Part shown: piece after piece, positions 17,064 to 24,896 of the stretch
Layout of the letters: every line of letters starts with the position of its first letter
Numbering within the stretch: the stretch's first letter is position 1
NCBI RefSeq assembly: GCF_018383585.1
Contig: NZ_JAHAMK010000023.1
Span: forward strand, 1 to 37,105
Reading direction: 5' to 3'
DNA length: 37,105 nucleotides
Origin: Microvirga sp. 3-52
GTDB lineage: Bacteria > Pseudomonadota > Alphaproteobacteria > Rhizobiales > Beijerinckiaceae
The notes under the pieces: generated by a model
Databases searched by the model: none
Told to the model about the DNA's origin: nothing
The model's input: only the letters and a program-made list of their open reading frames with translations
Made by a program: the position numbers and the translations under genes

Positions 17064-17528
17064 ATGCCGAAGGATAAGGACAAGAAGAGCACTGCAAAAT
17101 CGAAGAAGGGTTCGGGCAAGGGCTCCGGGACGAAGCTGGCGAAATCGGCGAAGAAGTCCGGCCTCATGGACCTGATCAACACGGACCTCGGCCGTGAGAT
17201 CCTCGCGGATGCCCTGATCGCCGCCGCCGGCGCCGCCGCTGCCGCCCTGACCAAGACCCGCACGGCCAAGAAGGCCGGCGCCGCCGTGGCCAATACGGGC
17301 GCACAGGGTGCCGACCTGACCCAGACGGCCGCGGGCGCGGTGGCCGGCGTCGTGACGGAAGCCGCCCGTCACTTCCTGCCCCCCAGCCTCCTGGGCGAAG
17401 GGGAGGCCGAGGGCGGCGCCAAGTCGGAGCCCAAGAAGGTCAAGTACGTCCAACGCTCCAGCGACCACACCAAGCGGAAGACGACCAGGGCCAAGAGCGC
17501 GAAGAGCGAAACGGCCGAGAAGCCCTGA
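17064..17528 (+). CDS. Lys-rich protein with central Ala-rich helix (unknown function)
   Basis: A 154-residue protein I cannot assign. Both ends are strongly basic and low-complexity: the first 32 residues are mostly K, S, G and D, and the last 30 contain KKVKY, KRKTTR and AKSAKS. Between them lies DLINTDLGREILADALIAAAGAAAAALTKTR (split here as DLINTDLGREILADALI and AAAGAAAAALTKTR), an amphipathic then Ala-rich helix, and a second Ala/Val-rich segment AAGAVAGVVTEAARHFLPP. The layout resembles histone-H1-like or nucleoid-associated proteins, but the Ala-rich stretch might also be membrane-active. The start is the second ATG at 17064, because AGGAG lies six bases before it; the ATG at 17058 touches that site. 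It lies between hisS and hisZ on the same strand. Confidence 0.75.
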   Translation: MPKDKDKKSTAKSKKGSGKGSGTKLAKSAKKSGLMDLINTDLGREILADALIAAAGAAAAALTKTRTAKKAGAAVANTGAQGADLTQTAAGAVAGVVTEAARHFLPPSLLGEGEAEGGAKSEPKKVKYVQRSSDHTKRKTTRAKSAKSETAEKP

Positions 17529-17546
17529 GTTTCTCATTGCCACGCC

Positions 17547-17589
17547 GTCATTCGGGGGCGCGCCTCTGGCGCGAACCCGGGACCCATAA
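17547..17589. repeat. Palindromic patch after the Lys-rich gene
   Basis: CGGGGGCGCG (17553-17562) pairs with CGCGAACCCG (17570-17579) apart from a two-base internal mismatch; the loop is CCTCTGG. It begins with GTCATTC and ends with GGGACCCATAA, resembling a third class of short palindromic repeats. It may also terminate the Lys-rich gene. The remaining spacer to hisZ (17590-17788) holds no other feature that I can support. Confidence 0.45.
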
Positions 17590-17788
17590 TCGCTGCCGGC
17601 ATACAGATTGACGTAGCGGTTACTCTACCGATCTTCCTCCAATCAGATGCTCATGCGTTCCCGGTTCTGCTTCGCAGCCCCGGAACCACGCACTTTCCCG
17701 CGCCCATTCACCCTTCCCGTCAAAAACAATCGCCTTCCTGGCCGGGCATTGCTAGAGAGCATGCCAACACAAGGATTGGGCAGGGCCA

Positions 17789-18883
17789 GTGACGGAGACG
17801 GATGCCATTGTTGCGCTGATTGCGCTGTTCGAGCGTGAGGGCTTTGCGCGGATCGAGCCGCCGGTGCTTCAGCCGGCGGACGTTTTCATCGACCTCTCGG
17901 GCGAGGATATCCGGCGCCGCATGTTCGTGACGCAGGACGCCTCGGGGGCGGAGCTGTGCCTCAGGCCCGAATACACGATTCCCGTCTGCCTCCAGCACCT
18001 CTCCCGACATGGCGCCCAGCCCTCCGGCTATTCCTATGGCGGACCCGTCTTCCGGATGCGCGCAGGCGAGAACGGCGAGTTCCTGCAGGCAGGCCTCGAA
18101 TCCATCGGCCGGACGGATGTCTCGGCCGTCGACGCGGAGATCCTCGCCGTCGCCCTGGACGGCCTCAAGCAGATCGGCGGCCCCGCCCCCATCGTGAAGC
18201 TGGGCGACATGGGCCTTCTCCATGCCCTGATCGATGCCCTGGGGATCGCGCCCGCCGCCAAGCGGCGCGTGATCCGGGCCATCGTGTCGGGACAGGGTCT
18301 CGCGAGTCTTGCCGAGCCCGATGGGCCGGGTGCCCAAGAGCATGCCGGCCTGCTCGCCGCCATCGAGGGCCAAGCCCCTCAGGCCGCCAAGGCCTTCGTG
18401 GAGGACATTCTTTCGATTGCCGGCATTGCGCGCGTCGGGGGACGCAGCGCAGGCGAGATCGCCGAGCGCTTCCTAGCCCGCGCCGCGAACCGCACCGGCC
18501 TGCCCGATGAAGCGCGGCAGGTGCTGGAGCGCTATCTCATCATCGCGGGCGACCCGGACCAGGCGGCTCATGCAGTCAGGATCCTCGCCAAGGATGCGGG
18601 GCTCGACCTAAACGGGGCACTCGCCACCTTCGAGGAGCGCACCGGCTTCATGGCAGCGCGCGGGCTCGATGTGGGCGCCTTCTCCTTTGCCGCCACCTTC
18701 GCCCGCAACCTCGACTACTACACGGGCTTCATCTTCGAGGTGCAGGACCCGCGCCGCAGCGACGGCAAGCCCATCGTGGGCGGCGGACGCTATGACCACC
18801 TGCTCGAGCATCTCGGCGCCGAGGCTCCGATCCCGGCGGTCGGCTGCTCCTTCTGGCTCGACCGCATCGTGGGGAGGCCCTGA
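17789..18883 (+). CDS. hisZ: ATP phosphoribosyltransferase regulatory subunit HisZ
   Basis: HisZ is a paralogue of histidyl-tRNA synthetase that forms a complex with HisG and is needed for activity and histidine feedback in organisms with the short HisG. The 364-residue protein has the HisRS catalytic-core fold (ELCLRPEYTIPVCLQHL; GPVFRMRAGENGEFLQAGLESIG; RNLDYYTGFIFEVQDP; GGGRYDHLLEHLG) and ends right after this core, so the anticodon-binding domain is absent. It starts with GTG at 17789; no in-frame ATG lies upstream. Its TGA overlaps the hisG ATG by one base (TGATG), so translation is coupled. hisS lies 0.8 kb upstream, giving two members of the HisRS family side by side. Confidence 0.95.
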   Translation: MTETDAIVALIALFEREGFARIEPPVLQPADVFIDLSGEDIRRRMFVTQDASGAELCLRPEYTIPVCLQHLSRHGAQPSGYSYGGPVFRMRAGENGEFLQAGLESIGRTDVSAVDAEILAVALDGLKQIGGPAPIVKLGDMGLLHALIDALGIAPAAKRRVIRAIVSGQGLASLAEPDGPGAQEHAGLLAAIEGQAPQAAKAFVEDILSIAGIARVGGRSAGEIAERFLARAANRTGLPDEARQVLERYLIIAGDPDQAAHAVRILAKDAGLDLNGALATFEERTGFMAARGLDVGAFSFAATFARNLDYYTGFIFEVQDPRRSDGKPIVGGGRYDHLLEHLGAEAPIPAVGCSFWLDRIVGRP

Positions 18884-19857
18884 TGACCGATTCCCCTCTC
18901 ATTCTGGCCGTTCCTTCCAAGGGGCGCCTGCAGGAGAACGCAGCTGCGTTCTTCGCCCGTGCCGGCCTTGTCTTCACCCAGTCCCGCGGCGCGCGCGACT
19001 ATCGCGGTACGCTCGCCGGCGTACCCGACGTGGAGGTCGCCTTCCTCTCGGCCTCCGAGATCGTGAGCCAGCTCGCCAGCGGCACGGCCCATCTCGGCAT
19101 CACCGGCGAGGATCTGATCCGCGAGCAGATCGCGGATGCGGACGAGGCGGTGGAGATGCTGACCCCGCTCGGCTTCGGCCATGCCAATGTGGTCGTCGCC
19201 GTGCCGCAGGCCTGGATCGACGTGCGCACCATGGCCGATCTCGACGAGGTGGCGGCCGACCTTCGCGCCCGTCACGGCACCAAGATGCGGGTCGCGACCA
19301 AATACGTGAACCTCACCCGCCGGTTCTTTGCCGAGAAGAGCGTGGCGGATTACCGGATCGTCGAGAGCCTGGGCGCCACCGAAGGCGCGCCGGGGGCGGG
19401 CTCGGCGGAGCTCATCGTCGACATCACCACGACGGGCGCGACGCTTGCGGCCAATGCGCTGAAGATCCTCGACGACGGCGTGATGCTGCGTTCCGAGGCC
19501 AACCTCGTAGCCTCCGCCCGCGCGCCCTGGTCAGACAGGGCACGCAATGCCGCGACCGCCGTGCTGACGCGCATCGCCGCCGAGGAAGAGGCACGCACCA
19601 GCCGCGAGGTGCGGGCGGCGCTCGATCCGGCCCGGGCCTCTGCGCTCGTGGCGCTGGCGAAGGACCATGGCGCAACTCTCCCCTACGGCAATGCCCTCGG
19701 CCGAGAGGTCGTGCTTCATTGCCGCGCGGCAACGGTGTTCGAGATCGTGGCGGCCCTGCAGGGCATCGGTGCGCAGGACATCACGGTCCGCGCCTTCGAC
19801 TATCTGTTCCGGCCGTCGAACGCGCTCACCGAGCGGCTCCTGCGACGGATCGGCTGA
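18883..19857 (+). CDS. hisG: ATP phosphoribosyltransferase HisG
   Basis: HisG catalyses the first step of histidine synthesis, ATP plus PRPP to phosphoribosyl-ATP. Catalytic-domain segments: LAVPSKGRLQENA at the N-terminus, GTAHLGITGEDLI, and the PRPP loop ELIVDITTTGATLAANALK. At 324 residues it is about 100 longer than the short HisG that usually partners HisZ. Its C-terminal part (about 225-310), with LPYGNALGREVVLHCRAA and EIVAALQGIGAQDITVRA, aligns by eye with the ACT-like regulatory domain of long-form HisG (E. coli LPLAGDQQRVAMHM...). This is unexpected because long HisG normally works without HisZ. It overlaps hisZ by one base. The rest of the his pathway is not in the window. Confidence 0.95.
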   Translation: MTDSPLILAVPSKGRLQENAAAFFARAGLVFTQSRGARDYRGTLAGVPDVEVAFLSASEIVSQLASGTAHLGITGEDLIREQIADADEAVEMLTPLGFGHANVVVAVPQAWIDVRTMADLDEVAADLRARHGTKMRVATKYVNLTRRFFAEKSVADYRIVESLGATEGAPGAGSAELIVDITTTGATLAANALKILDDGVMLRSEANLVASARAPWSDRARNAATAVLTRIAAEEEARTSREVRAALDPARASALVALAKDHGATLPYGNALGREVVLHCRAATVFEIVAALQGIGAQDITVRAFDYLFRPSNALTERLLRRIG

Positions 19858-19998
19858 CATGATCCTGCCGTCTCTTTCACGAAGACTTCAGATTTCGTGC
19901 GTTCCATTACGTGAGACACAAGACAACATCACCTTGGGCGTTGCCTCAATGCTCAAGGCCCCTTATGGTCCCTGCGTTTTTTCGATGAAGAGGTTCCG

Positions 19999-20478
19999 AT
20001 GAACGCCCTTCGACTTGCGACATTTCTGGCGGCCCTCGCCATCGTCTCCGTGGCTCACGCCCAGACGGCCGCGACGCTCGGCCGGCCGGTCGGCCCGACC
20101 CGCCAGGTGGACAACAAGGTCCCGCAACCGGGTGAGGGAGGCAAGATCTTCCCGCTCAACTCCTCCTGGGTGGCCGTCAGCCTGAACGGCAAGCCTTTCA
20201 GCGGCGACCGCCCGAGCTTCAAGCTCGACGATCAGCTCCGCGCCACGGGCTTCAGCGGGTGCAACACCTATGCGACGGCAGCCTATCCCCTGCGCGAGCA
20301 AGGCTTGGCCGTCGGCCCCTTCGCCCTGACGAAGAAGAGCTGCGACAAGACCACCATGGCCATCGAACAGGCTTTTCTCGTGGCGCTCCGCTCCTCGGGC
20401 AAGTGGGACATCCAGGGCCGCAACCTGATCATCCAGACACAGAACGGCGGCCGGCTGATCCTGGAGCGCTCGCTCTGA
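19999..20478 (+). CDS. Exported META-domain protein
   Basis: A 159-residue protein with a cleavable signal peptide (LATFLAALAIVSVAHA, likely cut near residue 22) and a META domain (HslJ family) over about 50-158. Family hallmarks: SSWVAVSLNGKP at the start of the domain, FSGCNTYATAAYPL with the conserved cysteine-asparagine, and TKKSC with a second conserved cysteine. META proteins occur in the envelope; HslJ is linked to heat shock and novobiocin resistance, but the molecular role is unknown. A hairpin terminator follows. It is not clearly co-transcribed with hisG (141-base gap). The gene is alone. Confidence 0.88.
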   Translation: MNALRLATFLAALAIVSVAHAQTAATLGRPVGPTRQVDNKVPQPGEGGKIFPLNSSWVAVSLNGKPFSGDRPSFKLDDQLRATGFSGCNTYATAAYPLREQGLAVGPFALTKKSCDKTTMAIEQAFLVALRSSGKWDIQGRNLIIQTQNGGRLILERSL

Positions 20479-20501
20479 CTTTTCCTGCTGAGTTTGAATG
20501 A

Positions 20502-20530
20502 AAAGGCCGGCGTGACGCCGGCCTTTCCGT
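20502..20530 (+). terminator. Rho-independent terminator of the META gene
   Basis: AAAGGCCGGC and GCCGGCCTTT form a 10-bp stem around GTGAC, 24 bases after the TGA. CCGTTTTCTC follows. GC-rich stem, short T-run. Confidence 0.8.
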
Positions 20531-20647
20531 TTTCTCTCGATGTCGCTCCCGCCCAGCACGTCGCGGAGGGGAAGGAAATCAATAGCCGCAGCTCTTATGA
20601 GCAGAGACTCTTCCTTCGCTACGTTTGCCGGGAATGACACCCTCATC

Positions 20648-20735
20648 GTCATGGCCGGGCTTGTTCCGGCCATGACGATTGGAAAGGCGTTGCGCCCTAC
20701 AGAAGTGGGATCACCGGCACAAGGCCGGTGATGAC
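20648..20735. repeat. Dispersed palindromic element, copy D (two-hairpin variant)
   Basis: An 88-bp copy. GTCAT/ATGAC ends, GGCCGGG/TCCGGCC and CACCGGC/GCCGGTG are kept, but the third helix (ATCCCGAT/ATCGGGAT in copies B and C) reads ATGACGAT/AGTGGGAT and is lost. The change to ATGAC lets the left half fold as one 11-12-bp hairpin, GTCATGGCCGG/CCGGCCATGAC, like the single-arm copy at 9356. It lies between the convergent META and ABC genes. Confidence 0.8.
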
Positions 20736-20753
20736 GTCGCAGGGAGTGTTGAA

Positions 20754-22850
20754 CTACTCCGCAGGCTCGGCCTGGCGCAGGTCGACGGGGGTCGAGAGGC
20801 CGCTTTCGGTCTTCTTCATGTCGATGCGCCGATCGTGATACGCGGCAAGCGTCGAGCGGTGACCGATGGAGACGACCGTCGTGTTCGGCAGCTTCTCCCT
20901 GATGATGCGGTAGATGTCCTGTTCCGTGGGCTCGTCGAGGGCAGCCGTCGCCTCGTCCAGGAACAGCCAGTCGGGCTTGGCGAGGAGCGCGCGGGCGACG
21001 GCCAAGCGCTGCTGTTCGCCGAGCGACAGGGTCTGTCCCCAGTTTCGCTCCTCGTCGAGCCTGTCCGCGATCTGCGGTAGCTTGGCAGTGCGCAGGGCTT
21101 CCGCCATCTCGGCAGCCGTGTAGGCATCGATCTTGCCCGGATAGGTCACGGCGTCGCGCAGGGTTCCGATGGGAATATAGGGGCGCTGCGGAAGGAGCAT
21201 CATGCTTTGCCCCTCCGGCACCTGGATCTGTCCCTGGCCAAAGGGCCAGATGCCGGCAATGGCGCGGAAGAGGGTCGATTTGCCCGAGCCGGATGGACCG
21301 GTCATCAGGGTGCGCTCGCCCGGACGGAAGGCAAGCTCGTCCGTGTGCAGCAGGGCGCTGCCGTCGGGGAGCCGCACGTCCAGATCCTCCAGGCGCAGCT
21401 CCCGACCGGCCTTCTCCGTGATCACGAGCTTGCTCTCGCCACCGACGCGCTGCGCCGATGCAATGGCGCCCTCGAACGTGGTGAGACGGTCGAGCACGGC
21501 CTTATAGTCGGCAAGCGTCGTATAGATGGTGATGAAATAGGTAAGAGCCGACTCCACCCGCGAGAACGCGCCGACCACCTGCTGCATCTGGCCCAGAGAG
21601 ATCTTGCCGATGAAGTAGTAGGGCGCCGTCAGGATGTAAGGCACCACCACGTTGGCCTGGAAGTAGGCAGAGGTGAAGGTGTTGAGCTTGATGAGGCGGA
21701 ACACGATCCGCATGTAGTTGTCGACGATCTGACCGAACCGCCGCCCGAGGCCTTCCCGCTCCGCCGACTCGCCCGAAAGTAGCGCGACCTGCTCCGTGTA
21801 TTCGCGCAGGCGCGCCAGAGAGAAGCGGTAGTTCGCCTCCACCCGCTCCTGCTCGAAGTTCAGGGCGATCAGCGGTCGGCCGATGAGGTGCGTCACCCAC
21901 GTGCCGAGAATGGCGTATGCCGCGCAGACCCACACTAGCAGGCCGGGGATCTCGACACTCGTTCCCGGAAACGTGAACCCGGCCGAGATGGTCCAGAGGA
22001 TGGCCACGAAGGAGACCAGGGTGGCGGCCTGATTCATCAGGCCGACGGACAGGGAATAGGTACTCTCGACGAACTTGCGCAGGTCTTCCGAGATGCGCTG
22101 GTCCGGGTTGTCCGCGCCCCGGCCGATGATCTGCATCCGATAATGCGTCCCGTCGCCGAGCCACTCGCGCACGTAATAGGTGTTGAGAAAGGCGCGCCAG
22201 CGGATGGTAAGCACGTTCTGCAGCAGCACCTCGGTCAGTGCGATGGCGACGAACACGCCCGCCAGAGGCGTGAAGATGACGAAGAGCTGATACCAGAAGG
22301 CCGCGGCATCCTTGGCCTCGAGCGCATTGAACATGTCGCGCGAAAAGAAGCTGAGGCGAACGTTGAGCGCGACCTGAGCGAGGTTGATCGCGATGAGGAT
22401 CCCGATCATCCAGGTGCCGATGGTGCCCTCGCGAGCCCGCACGAGCCCGATGAAGGGGATGCGGATGACGCTGTCGGCCTGGGAGTCGAGATAGCGATCG
22501 GTGATGCGGCAGATGGTGCGGACGACCGGGACATATGACAGGCCGTAGATGATGGCCCCGAAGGCCGTGGCACCAAGCGCAGCGGTGGGCGGCGGAACAT
22601 ATCCGGTGTAGTCGCCCGTGATCGCCCCTGCGACGGCACCGAGGATGAGCGCGACGAGCACGAGATGGGTCGCCGACAGCATCACGACGAAGATGCGCAG
22701 GAACTTGGGGATGTCCCTTGCGACGAACACGATCCCGGCGAGGGCCAGGGTCGAGAGGGGCAGGTAGAACGGAACCGCAGCCGCCCCGGACAGGGATGCT
22801 GCCAGTACGCCCAGACCCACGAGTGCCAGCGCGATGCTCGCCTTGATCAT
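20754..22850 (-). CDS. SbmA/BacA-like ABC transporter, permease fused to ATPase
   Basis: A 698-residue fused half-transporter. The N-terminal about 130 residues hold four extra hydrophobic segments (IALALVGLGVLAASL, PLSTLALAGIVFV, FVVMLSATHLVLVALILG, GATAFGAIIYGLSYVP). These are followed by the six-helix ABC_membrane_2 domain of the SbmA/BacA type (about 150-470) and a C-terminal ATPase. Walker A GPSGSGKST is near residue 520, the signature reads LSLGEQQRLAVARAL, and Walker B is WLFLDEATAALDE. Relatives (YddA, Rv1819c) carry peptides or corrin-like cargo; the substrate here is unknown. I start at the ATG at 22850 because GGAGATGTGT precedes it; the longer frame to 23012 lacks such a site. It is divergent from metN with a 263-base gap. 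Confidence 0.9.
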   Translation of the reverse strand: MIKASIALALVGLGVLAASLSGAAAVPFYLPLSTLALAGIVFVARDIPKFLRIFVVMLSATHLVLVALILGAVAGAITGDYTGYVPPPTAALGATAFGAIIYGLSYVPVVRTICRITDRYLDSQADSVIRIPFIGLVRAREGTIGTWMIGILIAINLAQVALNVRLSFFSRDMFNALEAKDAAAFWYQLFVIFTPLAGVFVAIALTEVLLQNVLTIRWRAFLNTYYVREWLGDGTHYRMQIIGRGADNPDQRISEDLRKFVESTYSLSVGLMNQAATLVSFVAILWTISAGFTFPGTSVEIPGLLVWVCAAYAILGTWVTHLIGRPLIALNFEQERVEANYRFSLARLREYTEQVALLSGESAEREGLGRRFGQIVDNYMRIVFRLIKLNTFTSAYFQANVVVPYILTAPYYFIGKISLGQMQQVVGAFSRVESALTYFITIYTTLADYKAVLDRLTTFEGAIASAQRVGGESKLVITEKAGRELRLEDLDVRLPDGSALLHTDELAFRPGERTLMTGPSGSGKSTLFRAIAGIWPFGQGQIQVPEGQSMMLLPQRPYIPIGTLRDAVTYPGKIDAYTAAEMAEALRTAKLPQIADRLDEERNWGQTLSLGEQQRLAVARALLAKPDWLFLDEATAALDEPTEQDIYRIIREKLPNTTVVSIGHRSTLAAYHDRRIDMKKTESGLSTPVDLRQAEPAE

Positions 22851-23113
22851 ACACATCTCCTGCCGAGATCCCGTTCTCGGCTCCATAGAAACCTGGAGAA
22901 GCCGGATCAATCGTGCTTGTGGCGAAAGAAAGGAGGAACCACCTTCCCGGACAAGCGATAGCAGCCTTGTGAGAAGAGCAACAGACCGTTGGAGGGCACT
23001 CACGTTCGGCAAAACAGATTGTCCTGTTTAAAGAACGAAAAGGTTGACTTAGAGAACGGGATGTTTCATGTGTCACATCGACATCCCCAACGTCACTCGA
23101 AAAAGGCGACCTC
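22851..23113. other. Divergent spacer between the ABC exporter and metN
   Basis: 263 bases, less GC-rich than the flanking genes around 22990-23070. It should contain both divergent promoters. I found no convincing SAM-II riboswitch core or long operator palindrome, so the control of metNIQ cannot be stated from sequence. Confidence 0.5.
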
Positions 23114-24208
23114 ATGAACGCCCCTCTTGGATATCTCGCCGGCCAGACAGCCCAGCGCCTGATCCCGGCGGAGCCCATCGTGCGCCTGGAAAAGGTGTCG
23201 AAGACCTTCCCCGGCCGCGACGGCCAGCCCGTGACGGCGCTGCAGGAAATCAACCTCGCCGTGCCCCAGGGCTCCATCCTCGGCGTGATCGGTCGTTCCG
23301 GCGCCGGCAAATCGACCCTGATCCGTCTTGTGAACGGGCTCGAAAAGCCCACCTCCGGCAAGGTCATCGTGGACGGCGCCGATATCGCGGCCCTTCCGGA
23401 GGCCGCCCTCCGCCATGCCCGGCGCTCCATCGGCATGATCTTCCAGCACTTCAACCTGCTTTCCTCGCGCACGGCGGCTCAGAACATCGCCCTGCCGCTG
23501 GAGGTCGCAGGCTACGACAAGGCCGAGATCAAGACCCGCGTCGAGGAGCTCCTCGCCCTCGTCGGCCTCACGGACAAGCGCAATCGCTATCCGTCCGAGC
23601 TCTCCGGCGGCCAGAAGCAGCGCGTCGGCATCGCCCGAGCGCTCGCCACCAAGCCCAAGGTTCTCCTGTCCGACGAAGCGACGTCGGCCCTCGACCCGGA
23701 AACCACCCGGTCGATCCTCGACCTGCTCGGCCGCATCAACGACGAGCTCGGCCTGACCATCCTGCTCATCACTCACGAAATGGCGGTGATCCGTAACATC
23801 GCCCGCGAGGTTGCTGTGATCGAGGGCGGCCGGATCGTCGAGCAGGGCGACGTCTTCGAGGTCTTCACCCGCCCGCAGCACGAAGTGACCCGCTCCTTCC
23901 TGGCCGACGAATCGGGCCGTGCGCTGCCGCCCTATGTGCAGGGCAGGCTTCGGCCCGAGGCGGCTCCCGGCAGCCAGGCGGTCATCCGGATCGGATTCCG
24001 CGGTCCGCATGCAACGGATCCGGTCCTCGCGCGCCTTGCCCGCGATCTCAACATCGAGACCAACATCCTGTCGGGCTCGGTGGACGAAATCGCAGGCCGT
24101 CCCTTCGGCACCCTCGTCGTGGGTGTCCCGGAGCAGTCCCTCGCCACAACACTCGATTTCCTGAACAAGCACGGTCTCGACACGGAGGTCCTCGGCCATG
24201 TCGCCTGA
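23114..24208 (+). CDS. metN: Methionine ABC transporter ATPase MetN
   Basis: ATP-binding subunit of the MetNIQ importer for methionine; 364 residues. Walker [10 protein letters not shown] (60-68), Q-loop in IFQHFNLL, signature [15 protein letters not shown], Walker [14 protein letters not shown], and H-loop ITHEMAV. The C-terminal domain (about 280-362) is the NIL/ACT-like methionine-sensing domain ([39 protein letters not shown]). In E. coli MetN this domain binds methionine and shuts transport off, so the same trans-inhibition is expected here. metI begins 11 bases before the metN stop, showing one transcription unit. Confidence 0.97.
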   Translation: MNAPLGYLAGQTAQRLIPAEPIVRLEKVSKTFPGRDGQPVTALQEINLAVPQGSILGVIGRSGAGKSTLIRLVNGLEKPTSGKVIVDGADIAALPEAALRHARRSIGMIFQHFNLLSSRTAAQNIALPLEVAGYDKAEIKTRVEELLALVGLTDKRNRYPSELSGGQKQRVGIARALATKPKVLLSDEATSALDPETTRSILDLLGRINDELGLTILLITHEMAVIRNIAREVAVIEGGRIVEQGDVFEVFTRPQHEVTRSFLADESGRALPPYVQGRLRPEAAPGSQAVIRIGFRGPHATDPVLARLARDLNIETNILSGSVDEIAGRPFGTLVVGVPEQSLATTLDFLNKHGLDTEVLGHVA

Positions 24209-24863
24209 GATGATCAACCTTATCGCCAGTTCCACCGGCGAAACCCTCTACATGGTCGCGGTTGCAGCGCTGATCGCCACCGCGTTCGGCCTGCCGCTCG
24301 GCGTGTTCCTCGCCACATCCGGCAAGGGCGAGCTTTTCGCCGCGCCTTGGGTCAATCGGGTGCTCGGCGTCATCGTCAACGCCACGCGCTCGACGCCGTT
24401 CATCATTCTCGTCGTGGCGATCATTCCCTTCACGCGTCTGATCGCCGGCACCTCCATCGGCACCAATGCCGCCATCGTGCCGCTGACGATCGCCGCTACA
24501 CCCTTCATCGCACGTCTCATCGAGGGCGCGATCCGCGAGGTCGACCAGGGACTGATCGAGGCCGCGCGCGCCTTCGGCGCGAGCCCGCTGCAGATCGTCG
24601 GCAAGGTGCTGATCCCCGAGGCCCTGCCCGGCATCGTGCTCGGCCTCACGCTCGCGGTCGTGTCGCTCCTCGGCTTCTCGGCCATGGTGGGCGCCGTCGG
24701 CGGCGGCGGCCTCGGCGATCTCGGCATCCGCTACGGCTACCAGCGCTTCATGCCCGAAATGATGCTCGCCGTCGTGGTCGTGCTCATCGTCCTCGTTCAG
24801 GCCGTGCAGAGCATCGGCGATCGCCTCGCGCGCAACCTCAACAAGCGCATCCGTCACGCCTGA
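24198..24863 (+). CDS. metI: Methionine ABC transporter permease MetI
   Basis: Inner-membrane permease of the MetNIQ importer; 221 residues with five predicted membrane helices (for example [88 protein letters not shown]). The cytoplasmic EAA loop that docks on MetN is [25 protein letters not shown] (given here as [13 protein letters not shown] and VLIPEALPG). The [17 protein letters not shown] segment is typical of MetI. It overlaps metN by 11 bases and is followed by metQ after 33 bases. Confidence 0.97.
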   Translation: MSPEMINLIASSTGETLYMVAVAALIATAFGLPLGVFLATSGKGELFAAPWVNRVLGVIVNATRSTPFIILVVAIIPFTRLIAGTSIGTNAAIVPLTIAATPFIARLIEGAIREVDQGLIEAARAFGASPLQIVGKVLIPEALPGIVLGLTLAVVSLLGFSAMVGAVGGGGLGDLGIRYGYQRFMPEMMLAVVVVLIVLVQAVQSIGDRLARNLNKRIRHA

Positions 24864-24896
24864 CCTTCGAGAAAACATCGTACAAGGAGTACAAAC

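Noticed and set aside
9356..20735. CRISPR array
   Set aside because: The repeats are kilobases apart and palindromic, without regular short spacers or cas genes.
23010..23113. SAM-II-type riboswitch ahead of metN
   Set aside because: I looked for the conserved pseudoknot bases and did not find them; a covariance-model search would decide.
21502..23472. A 656-codon minus-strand frame over the ABC transporter and metN
   Set aside because: It runs out of frame through one gene and antisense through another; both real genes have complete motifs.
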